Source of the DNA: Orbilia blumenaviensis
Lineage: Eukaryota > Ascomycota > Orbiliomycetes > Orbiliales > Orbiliaceae
Direction: 5' to 3'
DNA length: 64,000 nt
Assembly (NCBI GenBank): GCA_036872755.1
Contig: JAVHNS010000007.1
Location: forward strand, 1,674,001 to 1,738,000
Shown here: positions 48,448 to 58,127 of the stretch, piece by piece
How positions within the stretch are numbered: position 1 is the first letter of the stretch
Layout of the letters: every line of letters begins with the position of its first letter
Made by a program: the position numbers and the translations under genes
The notes under the pieces: model-generated
What the model was told of the DNA's origin: nothing
Database searches by the model: none
The model's input: the letters and a program-made list of their open reading frames with translations, nothing else

Positions 48448-51400
48448 ATGCATATGCGCATATATAATAATTCTGGTTTTGTCCTGCCTTTGAACGGTGT
48501 ACTACAACAGAGCCAACCACTATTCCAACCACCCCCCGATATAGTATTGGTATGCTATACTATATATAAGGTCACCTGCCAACAGCATCAGATACATTAA
48601 CAGCATAGGCGCTAGCTAGGCGCTGCTACAGGTTGTACACATCCTAACAGCGGAAATTAAACCCATCAGACACATTGGACGACCTACCGCCATATTCAGA
48701 AGGGCCATGTTCCCTCGGGCCCCCTGTTGATGCCGTGGAAGGTAGTGACAGGGGGTTGGAATGGCTTCGAGGGGAGCAGGAAGGGGATTTTCAGGGATTG
48801 GCTCCAAGCATCCAGCTAGAACTCGAGCCCAATCCAACGTATTCAGATTCGGATTCAGATTCGAGCTCAGATGACAGCAACCAATCCAACTTTTCTGAGT
48901 CTGATACTTCAAGTGACACTTCAAGTGACACTTCGAGCGATATTTCCACGCCACTTTCATCTCCTCGCTCATTAAAACCAACACTGGAACTTCTACTGCC
49001 ATGCAGTCCTCTTGGTGGCACAGTCCTATGTGGCATCCAGGGCGGTTTGAACAACGAAGCTACACAAGAGAAATCTTCTCCCACCACCTCTATTTCCTCT
49101 TCATTCCCATGCCTCGATCGGGATAAGCTGGTTAAGAATGTCGAATCCCATCTCATAATCGAACACGAATACAAGCCAAAGGAGAAGAATATCGGGTCGA
49201 CTTCACTGCTCCCTACAGAAGCCGGTAACAGACAATCCAATATTCCGCGAGCACCTCCGTTTTGTCAGCCGTATATATATACGGGGAATTCGGAAGAGGA
49301 GCGAGAGATGCGTAGATATGTTACCTGGGCGTCCTATTTTGGGTTTACACGCCGTGATCACGCACTCTGCCTCACCTTCGGTGTGGCTTCGTCTATAGTC
49401 TCTGCCGCAGTACTCCCGCTTTCGTCTATTATCCTTGGGTATGTTTTTGCTGAGTTCGCATTATACGGACGGGGGGAAGTGACCGCGGAGGAACTATTAC
49501 CTAAGATATCGGAATGGATCAAGTATTATATTTTTCTGGCCGGAGGCGGATGGCTAGCCTATGGAGCATTTTATTGTTCATGGATATGGTTCGGGGAACT
49601 ACAGGCAGAGAGTGCGAGAGCTGTGGTATACCAGGCGTTGATGGCGAAAGAACTAGAGTGGTTTGATAACACGGAGCATGAGATTCTAAAGATTGCAAAC
49701 AGGTGCCATACGTAAGTTAGCCATTTTGCTGCTGTAGGTAGAAAATAAAAACTAATCCTGAGGCGTTGTAATAGCCAAATTACTGAGTTCCAACTTGCGG
49801 CTTCGCAACCGCTAGGGCTACTACTCCAAGCCGTCATGACTGCGATCGCATGTCTCATAATTGCGTTCTACTTTTCGTGGCACCTAACCCTCATATGCCT
49901 TGCTGGGACGCCGGTTGCCGCTCTTTCGGTCGCATTCTTCTCAAATGGAATGGAACACAGCATCGGCCAGCAGTCCTTAGCGCTTGGTTCCGCAACCCAG
50001 AGTCTTTCCCGTGCGGTAAAGGGAATCGATACTGTCAAGTATTTTAATGGTCAAGAAATGGAAATTAGTCTTTATAAGACTGCGGTTAAAGCTGCTGGGC
50101 TAGCGTACAATAGGATAGCTAAATACGCTGCCTTCCAGAATGCTATATTGCGGTTTCTTACCCTTATGGTTTTTGTTCAAGGGTTCTGGTATGCTGCGAC
50201 ATTAGTGACGAGAGCGACGTCATTTGAAGAGTACGCTCAGTATATGACTGCTTTCTGGGCATGTCTTATTGCAGGGCAGCAGATTGAAACGATATTCCCT
50301 TTAGTAATATTATTGGAGAAAGGGAAGTATGCGGCGTCAAATCTGAGAAGACTAGCAATGCCAGATATAGAATTTGACATGCCAAGGAGAAAAACTGGAA
50401 TTTCGCCTGAAAAGTGCAATGGGTTTATAGCTTTCCATGATGTAAGTTTACGAGGCTCTAAAGCTCGCATTGCCATCAAATAAGACTGATTTTAGAAATT
50501 TAGGTTAGATTTCACTACCCGTCCCGCAGAGACGTTGCCAGTCTTAATGGACTGTCGATGTTCGTGAACGCAGGCGAGACAGTCTTTATTGTCGGAAAGT
50601 CCGGTTGTGGGAAGAGCACTCTCGCCAATCTTCTTCTCACTGTCTGGAAGCATAACTCGGGTAGTATCTTAATCGATGAGTATCCTCTGGAGAAACTCGA
50701 TCGGGACTGGGTTCATGAGAATGTAACTTATGTCCCCCAGCGACCTGCTCTTTTCAATGAATCCATTTCTCGTAATATCCGCTTTGGCAAGACAAACACG
50801 GACAACCTAACTAATAAGGACATTTGGCGTGTCTGTGACGATGTCTTCCTCAGCGAGGTAATCACTGACCTTCCGCATGGGCTCCGCACGAAGCTCACGC
50901 CGGGAGGGACGAACCTATCTGGCGGCCAAAAGCAGCGAGTTTCTCTTGCTCGTGCACGGCTCCGTGACACTCCTATCATGATCTTAGACGAGCCCACTAC
51001 AGGCCTTGACGAAGCTACTAAGGTACTTGTCATGAACACCCTTCGAGAGTGGCGTAAGAACAAGACCACGATTATTATCACACATAATTTGTCTGATATC
51101 CGACCGAATGATTGGGTCTATGTCATGGACGCCGGAAAGGTCGTTCAGGTAGGCGAAAGAAGATCCCTCGAGGCGTTTTATCAAGGCCCCTTCGCAGATC
51201 TTCTAAAGGGCGTTGAGGATCCATATGAAGAATCTCTTCGTTCGGAATCCTGCTACGAGGATTCACTCATCGATTTCTACTTGTATGACCCCGAAAAGGA
51301 AAACCAATGTCCGAATAGAACCACCCTCCTACCGTTTGTCGAGCCTTCAATCAATGCTTTTAGACAATCCCTCGCCCCGCGAACTCACAAGTCTTTAAAT

Positions 51401-53478
51401 CAACCCCGAGTAACCTTCCAAAACCACAGGGCGCCTGGGGTTCCTACCGCTCCCAGTCGTTCCCAAAGTCTCAAGCGCACAGCAAGCGAGGCCGGCAAAC
51501 GGCCTAGACGAACCCGCCAAAGCATGGAAGAAGTACCTCCTAAGCCTGAATGTAAATCTACTAGGCTGAAGGGTCAACAAGGCCTCCGCCACATATTTTC
51601 AACAGTTGGCCCACACACAAGCGGGTATGAGAAATTCTGTATCGCTTGCGGCCTCATCTGTTGCATAATTTCAGCTGCCACAACTCCAGCATTTTCCTTT
51701 GCCCTCGCCCGCTTGGTTCATATCTTCTTTACAGATACAACAGGTACAGGCACCAGAGCAGCCTTTTGGGCGTTGGTCATTACTGGCATTGCCTTAGCCG
51801 ACTCTGCCACCTCCGCGCTACAACTCTACCTTCTTGAGTATTCAGCTCAACGGTGGATTGAATCTGTAAGAGTAAGAGCCTATGGGCTGGTTATGAGTCA
51901 AGCAAGGTCATGGTTTGATGTTGATAGGAACAAAATCTGCCGAATAGCCCAAGATCTAGAAGGGAATGCTGAGGAGATGAGGAATTTGCTGGGAAGGCAA
52001 GCGGGATTTGCAGTCGGTGCGTTGACCATACTAGGCGTCGGAGTCGGGTGGAGTTTTACGCAGTCAGTGGAGCTCACGGCAGTCGGACTTATCGCTATCC
52101 CTGTGCTATTGTTTGTCTTAAGGGTATTCTCGTGGGTGAGCGAGCGATGTGAAGAGCGGTGCAACGGGGAAGCTGAAGAGTTGGCGATATTCCTGAGGGA
52201 TGTACTAGATAACCTAGTAGCTGTGAGGACGTTGTCTTTAAAAGGGTACTTCGATCATAAGCACCGTCAGCTCTTGAAAAATAACTTGATTGCTGGGAGG
52301 AAGCGCGCAGTATGTACGGGTTTGACAGTGGGACTGAGCGACACTGGAGTGTTCTTGACGACTGGTAGGTTACATAGCTTCTATCTTATGTTCTATTGGT
52401 ATCTTAAGATTTCTAACAAGTTTTAATTATCATAGCCTTGCTCTTTTGGTACGGCGCACGCCTTATCACAACAAGGGGTCTGGCCCTCGAAAAAGCCCTC
52501 ACAGTATTTTCTATGCTACTCTTCAGTCTTTCCAACAGTGCAGCAACCTTGCGGATAATCCCCCAAGTTTCTGCGAGTAAAGACTACGCACGCCGGGTCC
52601 TCCGGCTTCTCGAGTTGAAGTCAATCAGCCATGAAAACCAAGGCTCTCGCAAAATCGATTTAGATGGCTCGTTAATTATTCGTGACGTTTCGTTTTCATA
52701 TCCATCAAGAAAAAGAGCGAACGTACTGAAGAACGTTAATCTACAAGTCAACCCCGGAGAGTTTATCGCCATTGTCGGGGCTTCAGGTTCAGGAAAGAGT
52801 ACACTGGTGTCACTCATGGAGAGATTATACTCACCGAGCTCAGGCGATATAATATTCTCTGGGTACCAGACTTCAGACCTGGATATTGGAAATCTACGAA
52901 GACAGGTGGCGATAGTTCCGCAGCATCCACACCTATTCCCCGCTTCTGTTCGAGAAAATATTTTATACGGCTCAAATGAGCACAATAAGCTTTCCGGAAG
53001 CATGGGTGGCGAACGCGGCGCTCAGTCTCAGCAAATAGTTAATGCAGCAAATGCGGCTGGTCTGGGGGAATGGATTGAGGGGTTGAAGGATGGTTATGAT
53101 ACGTTGCTTAACATGGGGGATGAAAGTTTGTCGGGAGGTCAGTTGCAAAAGATCGCAATTGCAAGAGCGCTGGTACGAGATCCAAAGATTTTGATATTGG
53201 ATCAAGCGACAGCTGGGTTAGATGCAGTCAGTTCAGCGACCATACTGGATTCGATATGGACTTTGAAAAACAAAGGTGTCAGTGGTGGATGGAGGGGCTG
53301 GGGGACTACTGTCATTATGGTAACGCACAAAACGGATATGATGAGGATGGCAGATCGAGTTGTGGTTTTAGAAAATGGGAGGGTAGTCGATGAGGGGCCG
53401 TTTACGAAATTGGTCACTAGGAGCGATAGTTTTAGACGGTTGTTGAAAAAACAGGAGGAAGAGGATAATTTCGTATGA
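48448..53478 (+). CDS. Full-length ABC-B exporter, Ste6 (a-factor transporter)-like
   Basis: Proposed exons: 48448-48549, 48651-49711, 49775-50441, 50504-52364 and 52436-53478, giving 1577 aa in TMD-NBD-TMD-NBD order. The first TMD starts near residue 285, preceded by an acidic Ser-rich extension with a Ser-Asp-Thr-Ser repeat. NBD1 has GKSGCGKST (about 641-649), VPQRPALFNES, LSGGQKQR, MILDEPTTGLD and ITHN. NBD2 has GASGSGKST (about 1345), VPQHP, LSGGQLQK (about 1462), LILDQATAGLD and VTHK. The NBD1 segment resembles Ste6, which exports farnesylated a-factor peptide pheromone across the plasma membrane. In NBD2 the catalytic Glu after Walker B is Gln (codon 53203-53205). The first exon is tentative: the frame of exon 2 has no ATG before 49308, and a GTATGC donor with a CTAACAG acceptor joins it in phase to an ATG at 48448. 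Its cargo is unknown. Confidence 0.85.
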
Positions 53479-54113
53479 TGGCGACTAGCCATTTACCGAA
53501 GGGAACTGAGTACTTGCCGTTAATTCCTTTAGCTTTCGATAGATTATTTTATATGGGTATCCGTTTCTTTTCTTCTTCTTGTCTTTCCCTGTCTTTGTCT
53601 TTTTCCTTTATTTTTGTACAATATCTTTCATGTTCTCTTTTCAATTTTCAATCTTGAAGGGTTAGTTCGCAAATTCGCATTGTATAGTATGTATGTACAC
53701 AGTTTTTTTTTACTTTCAAATAAAGATCCTAGAAGGTACTATATTATCGCTCTAAGTACCTAAGTACCTATATACATGTAGGTATCTCAGTAATTCCGTT
53801 TGGCTAATTAATAATCGAGGCGAAACGAGTGCATTTCACTGGAATTTCATTTTGAAGTACCGGTTGAATCAATTCCACAAATCTTAGATTTCAAGGCATT
53901 CTACTTTGAAAAATTCCCCCCAGGCTGCATGCTAAATATTGATATCAGAGTTGAACTAAGTCGTATACTACGCCCGTTGAGAGACGTTGGTGAGCAAAAT
54001 TCCGCTAGCCGTTTCGAGGTATTCCCGAACTTAGAAATATCACATAGTCAACACATTATACCTTTACATAGCTTACTGCAAAGATGAGAGCCTCACATCG
54101 ATACATCCACTTT
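53479..54113. other. Convergent 3' intergenic region
   Basis: A 635-bp gap between the 3' ends of the ABC exporter and orphan C, with T-rich sequence and TACCTAAGTACCTATATACATGTAGGTA-like repeats near 53758-53785. No gene is supported. Confidence 0.6.
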
Positions 54114-56474
54114 TTACTCGGGTGGTACAATCCTTTCCTCTTCTTCGTTATTTACTTGGGGTACTTCGGGGATGATGCCGTCGCTTATGAGTCTCGGCAA
54201 TGCTTGCCCAGGCCGCGATTCTAGCCACTGGCGAAAGTCCATTCGTCCATGGGTCGTTGTACGGCGAAGAGTTTCTGGCGAGTCATCCGGTGGCGCTTCA
54301 GCTCGATACTGATCTCGTCCGAATGATGTAGAGAATCTTATCGGTTCTTCTTCCGGCTCGTCTTCTAATACGTCCAATACTATCCGTGGCTGGTCTTCTT
54401 CTGCATTCTGTAAAGGGGGATTTTGTTCGGGAATTATAGCATTATCTTCAACTTCGAGCTCCGTATTTAATGGGATCTCTTCTAGGATTGTGCTTTGTGG
54501 CTCTTCGAATATTTGGTTCACGGGTATTTGTTCAAATGACTCTTCGGGTATTCGATCAAGCGACTCCTCGGCCATTCGATCAAATGGCTCTTCGGGTATA
54601 GTATCAAGCGAGAAAGGTTCTTCAAAGTCGGGCTCGCTGGAGCTATCGTAGTTATTGTCCAGCCCTTCTGACCGAAATAATTCGCTGTATTCAGACTTTA
54701 CAAGGTCTTCGACCTTGGAGTCAACGAAACTTCTAGTCTCCATGTCTATAAATCCATTCTCTGGGACCGCATTTGCTTCGGCCTCGCGCTCGGCGGCTAC
54801 GGGATCCGATTCGACCAAGCTTTCGAGGTTTGGTTGCTCGTTTGTAACGGTTTCATCGTGCTCATCTTGATAGTCGGGTGCTAAAATTAAGTTCAGACCA
54901 TCCCCAGCCTCTAGTCCCAAGACGCTATTGTTTTCTGATAGTCTTTCCATCTCTCTATTTTCTATAGATTCGCGGTTGGAGGACAGAGGATTGGGTCCTT
55001 GCAACTGCTGAGCTGGATATTGCGCTCCAATATTGATTCTTCCCTGTAGTCCGTTATTACTTTCGAGCCCAGGGCCTAGCATTTGTAGCCCAGTCCCTTG
55101 TATGTTTCCCAAAGGCGCCTCCTGAACTTCAAAATTTCCCCAAAGCCGGTTACCGGTAGGCATAATCCCATAATTCCCCAAAACATTCCCGTTCCTGCCC
55201 CCAGGGTTGTTAAGATCTTGGATCTCGTTTACTAATAGTAGGACTATATTTCTCCCGGTATCCCTCTCTCGCTGCAAACCTGCCCTGCTCTCCGCCAGGA
55301 AGGCTTCTCTATCTTCCAGGGGCCTTTTAATCGTTTCCCGTAGTATATGATTCTGTGCTAATCTATCGGCCCTCTCCCCGACTTGAAGCTGCATGATTCC
55401 ATCCCTTCTCGCGGCCTCCAACAGCTCTGGGGTAAGCAAGCGTATGTAATGCTGGAATCTATACTCATCAATCATTTGCTGAAGCGCATATAGCGCAGCT
55501 TCTGCTCCATGAACTTGCACATAAGCTCTCAAAATGGCCTTTTTCTGTTCATCCATATTATACGCGGGCATTAATCCAGGTTCCTCTTCCATTCGGATCA
55601 TTCCTCTCCCGCCTTGATCCTGATATCTATACAACTCCCTTAGATCATCCGTAGGGTTGCCTCCCTCCCGTAATATTGTAGCCTCTGGTGCCAACGGGCC
55701 ATAGTATCTATAGCTCACGATATCATCCTCTATCTGCCGATAAATCCCATCTTTGGGTCTTGTAAGGGCCGATTGTAGTGTTTCACCGATATCGATATGC
55801 CAATGTGTCGGTCTGCCGCCGGGGTTTGCTGGCGCCTCTCCATGTAATATTGACCGAGGGCCCACGCCAACCATGTCTTCAACCACAATGTAATTTCCAG
55901 TCCATGTGTGAGCACCGCTTTCTCTAAATGCGGCTGCTCCGGCCGGGACGCTACTAAATATCAAATCTCCCTGCGGGATCTCACCCCATCCCCAGATATT
56001 ATAGTCACTGGCATTGAATCCGGGGATAAATCTATCAAAATTTTGGAACGACACGCTTTGTAGGGTATTCGTCTCAGGCCTGAAGTGTACCACGAACTTT
56101 GGTAGGGATTTACAATAATAGCTACCCCAGAAACCAATGTACCTGGCCATCTTGGGGTTACCACGATTGTCTGTTGCAAGAGGTTGGTGGATCGCTATAC
56201 CGGCTAGGGTTCGCAGCTGTGAATCTGCGGATGCGGGACCGGGATTTCTAGCATTACGGTGTGTGAAGCGGCGACTGAGGCTCGCGCATGATTTGGGGAT
56301 GTGCGAAGTGGGAACCGTTAACCATGAAACGACGTCCCTGGTTATGGGAGTGTAGATTAGACGGTAGGACCATTGTGCTCGTGTGAGATTAAATAGGATA
56401 ATGAAGTACAAAATTCCGATCTGCATGGCGTTTTCTTGCCCTTCGTGGTTAGCCGTGTAGATTGAATGGGCCAT
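54114..56474 (-). CDS. Secreted orphan protein C with acidic repetitive tail
   Basis: Single exon, 786 aa from the first ATG. The more likely start is the ATG at 56426 (770 aa), because it is followed at once by a hydrophobic signal peptide (MQIGILYFIILFNLTRA). No family recognised. Residues about 100-290 look globular (RYIGFWGSYYCKSLPKFVVHF, WTGNYIVVEDMVG, THWHIDIG), suggesting a beta-rich secreted domain. A helical Arg/Glu/Leu-rich part follows (about 320-430), then an Asn/Gly/Leu-rich linker. The last 250 residues are strongly acidic, with repeated EEP/EES-(F/L)-(D/E)-x-I/M-P units near 640-690 and a second acidic patch (LDVLEDEPEEEP). It lies between the Ste6-like gene and orphan D on the minus strand. 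Confidence 0.7.
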   Translation of the reverse strand: MAHSIYTANHEGQENAMQIGILYFIILFNLTRAQWSYRLIYTPITRDVVSWLTVPTSHIPKSCASLSRRFTHRNARNPGPASADSQLRTLAGIAIHQPLATDNRGNPKMARYIGFWGSYYCKSLPKFVVHFRPETNTLQSVSFQNFDRFIPGFNASDYNIWGWGEIPQGDLIFSSVPAGAAAFRESGAHTWTGNYIVVEDMVGVGPRSILHGEAPANPGGRPTHWHIDIGETLQSALTRPKDGIYRQIEDDIVSYRYYGPLAPEATILREGGNPTDDLRELYRYQDQGGRGMIRMEEEPGLMPAYNMDEQKKAILRAYVQVHGAEAALYALQQMIDEYRFQHYIRLLTPELLEAARRDGIMQLQVGERADRLAQNHILRETIKRPLEDREAFLAESRAGLQRERDTGRNIVLLLVNEIQDLNNPGGRNGNVLGNYGIMPTGNRLWGNFEVQEAPLGNIQGTGLQMLGPGLESNNGLQGRINIGAQYPAQQLQGPNPLSSNRESIENREMERLSENNSVLGLEAGDGLNLILAPDYQDEHDETVTNEQPNLESLVESDPVAAEREAEANAVPENGFIDMETRSFVDSKVEDLVKSEYSELFRSEGLDNNYDSSSEPDFEEPFSLDTIPEEPFDRMAEESLDRIPEESFEQIPVNQIFEEPQSTILEEIPLNTELEVEDNAIIPEQNPPLQNAEEDQPRIVLDVLEDEPEEEPIRFSTSFGRDQYRAEAPPDDSPETLRRTTTHGRMDFRQWLESRPGQALPRLISDGIIPEVPQVNNEEEERIVPPE

Positions 56475-56727
56475 GTGAAGACAACGTCAGTGCGAGATAC
56501 ATAAGCAAAAGTGAGAGAATTAAATATTAAGGTACATGCATTTTGGGGAAGAACTATTCCGAAGAGGGAGTTTTCAGCGGTACACTGGAAAAAAGAGCAA
56601 TATACCGCTCTCTATAAGATGATTTTGTGTTACGGCGAACGCGTAAAGTTAAAATCGATCTCGAAGAGTGTCCGTACCGTAGATGTGATAAATACGACAT
56701 CGACCAGAGGCTACAACTTCACTCGCT

Positions 56728-57564
56728 TTATTTCATGCGTCTCTCCTTTTCATTGAGTCCCTTGCATGTAATTCTCAATCTTGGCCTCTTGACTGTCTTC
56801 CCCGAATCCTCATCTTTCTTTTCCGCGTTATCTTCTTTCTTTTCCGCCTTGTCTTTTTTGTTTTCCGCCTTGTCTTCTTTCGCTCCCTCTTCTTTTTGTG
56901 TTATCTTTCCTTTTTCCGCTTCTTCGTCTTGTTCCTTCATAGTTTCTAATGCTTCGATTAACTCCTCCAGCTTTGTCTTTTCTTCGCTTCTCTTTCTCTT
57001 CCTTTTTATGTCTCCCCTCTTCAACTCTCTCTGGCGCTCTAGGGCAGCTTCAACCGTCGTATGTTGTTCGTTTTGGACCATGATAGTGTCGTATACTAGT
57101 TGTTCGACCAGAGCCGGCCTTAGATGGCTGGCTGTTAAAGAATCTGCAGATTGGACAACCGCATCTAGCTGGGCGGGGTTGAAATCCTCATTTAGGTTAA
57201 GATATTGTGGAACTGGATGCTCACCTAGAGCATTTCTTGGGGCGGGGCTGTCATTGCGGTTATCTTCGTTCTGGCCATTGAGGGAAGTATCTTCGATGGT
57301 AGCCTCGGAATCGTAGCCCTCATCTCGTGGAGAAAGCGGCGGAGTGGTCAGTGGAGATACTGTCGGAGCGACAGGAGATACTGACAGAAAGCGTGGTGGT
57401 GGAACTTCGAGCTGGCCGGAGACTTGCATGGCTAGAATTAGGGATATGAAATCAAAGGGACGGTCGGCTGCAAGATGCATTTCGATTGAAAGGTTATGAA
57501 GTATTTCATGATGGTAGAGGGTGCTGGATGTGGTCTTCCGATCTATATATAGAATACTGCTCAT
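56728..57564 (-). CDS. Orphan protein D, lysine-rich C-terminus
   Basis: Single exon, 278 aa from the ATG at 57564, or 250 aa from the ATG at 57480. No family recognised. The shorter start would begin with MHLAADRPFDFISLILAMQVSG, a weak hydrophobic segment. The middle is Pro/Ser-rich and acidic. A basic run (RKRKRSEEK) is a possible nuclear signal, and a helical Glu/Lys region ends in repeats of Lys-(A/D)-Glu-Lys-Lys (DNA repeat at about 56817-56890). The last residues are basic (RPRLRITCKG). It is 254 bp upstream of orphan C on the same strand. The frame stays open further upstream only through a TTG. Whether it is a real, expressed gene is moderately supported by its length and composition. 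Confidence 0.5.
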   Translation of the reverse strand: MSSILYIDRKTTSSTLYHHEILHNLSIEMHLAADRPFDFISLILAMQVSGQLEVPPPRFLSVSPVAPTVSPLTTPPLSPRDEGYDSEATIEDTSLNGQNEDNRNDSPAPRNALGEHPVPQYLNLNEDFNPAQLDAVVQSADSLTASHLRPALVEQLVYDTIMVQNEQHTTVEAALERQRELKRGDIKRKRKRSEEKTKLEELIEALETMKEQDEEAEKGKITQKEEGAKEDKAENKKDKAEKKEDNAEKKDEDSGKTVKRPRLRITCKGLNEKERRMK

Positions 57565-58127
57565 ATGATCTTTGACAATCTCGATGCTTCGACGTATTGA
57601 CCTGCGATAAAGTCGAGACGTTCTTGCCCTAGGGTTACTAACCTCAGCGCTTTCGGACCTCAATAAGGAGTCGTGATAGTTTAGTTGAAGTGGTTGTGAG
57701 CAGCTGAGCTCAGTTGGTATGGTTATGCCTGTGCTTCCCAGCTCCCTTCTCCTTCACTACTTCAACCACCACCATCAACATCTTCTTCATCTCTTCTTCA
57801 TCTCTTTCATCCCCCTCACCACCTTCCCCGTCTTGATCAAAACTATCAATATCATCATCAGAACTCCTTCAGATCGATCATATCTGCTTCAATCATCTCT
57901 TCTCAGACACTACAAAGGTGATATCTTCTCAAAAGCTTCCTCTTCCTCGCTTTCGTTTTTCTCGTTGCTAGCTGCGATATCCCCACGTGTCTTGCAACGA
58001 CTTAATTTTGGTACACCAAAATTGATCATTGAACGATCGTTCCCATCTCCCATCTTCTTTCGTCATAATATCCATCAGCTTGGCATCTACGTTTCCCGTG
58101 TCGGGTAAACCATTCATCTGTGTAGCC
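57565..58127. promoter_or_regulatory. Divergent intergenic region, orphan D / F-box gene
   Basis: A 563-bp gap before the F-box gene. It is rich in CATCTTCTTCATC-type pyrimidine repeats at 57760-57860, a common leader composition. The plus open frame 57719-58108 is such low-complexity sequence. No gene is supported. Confidence 0.5.
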
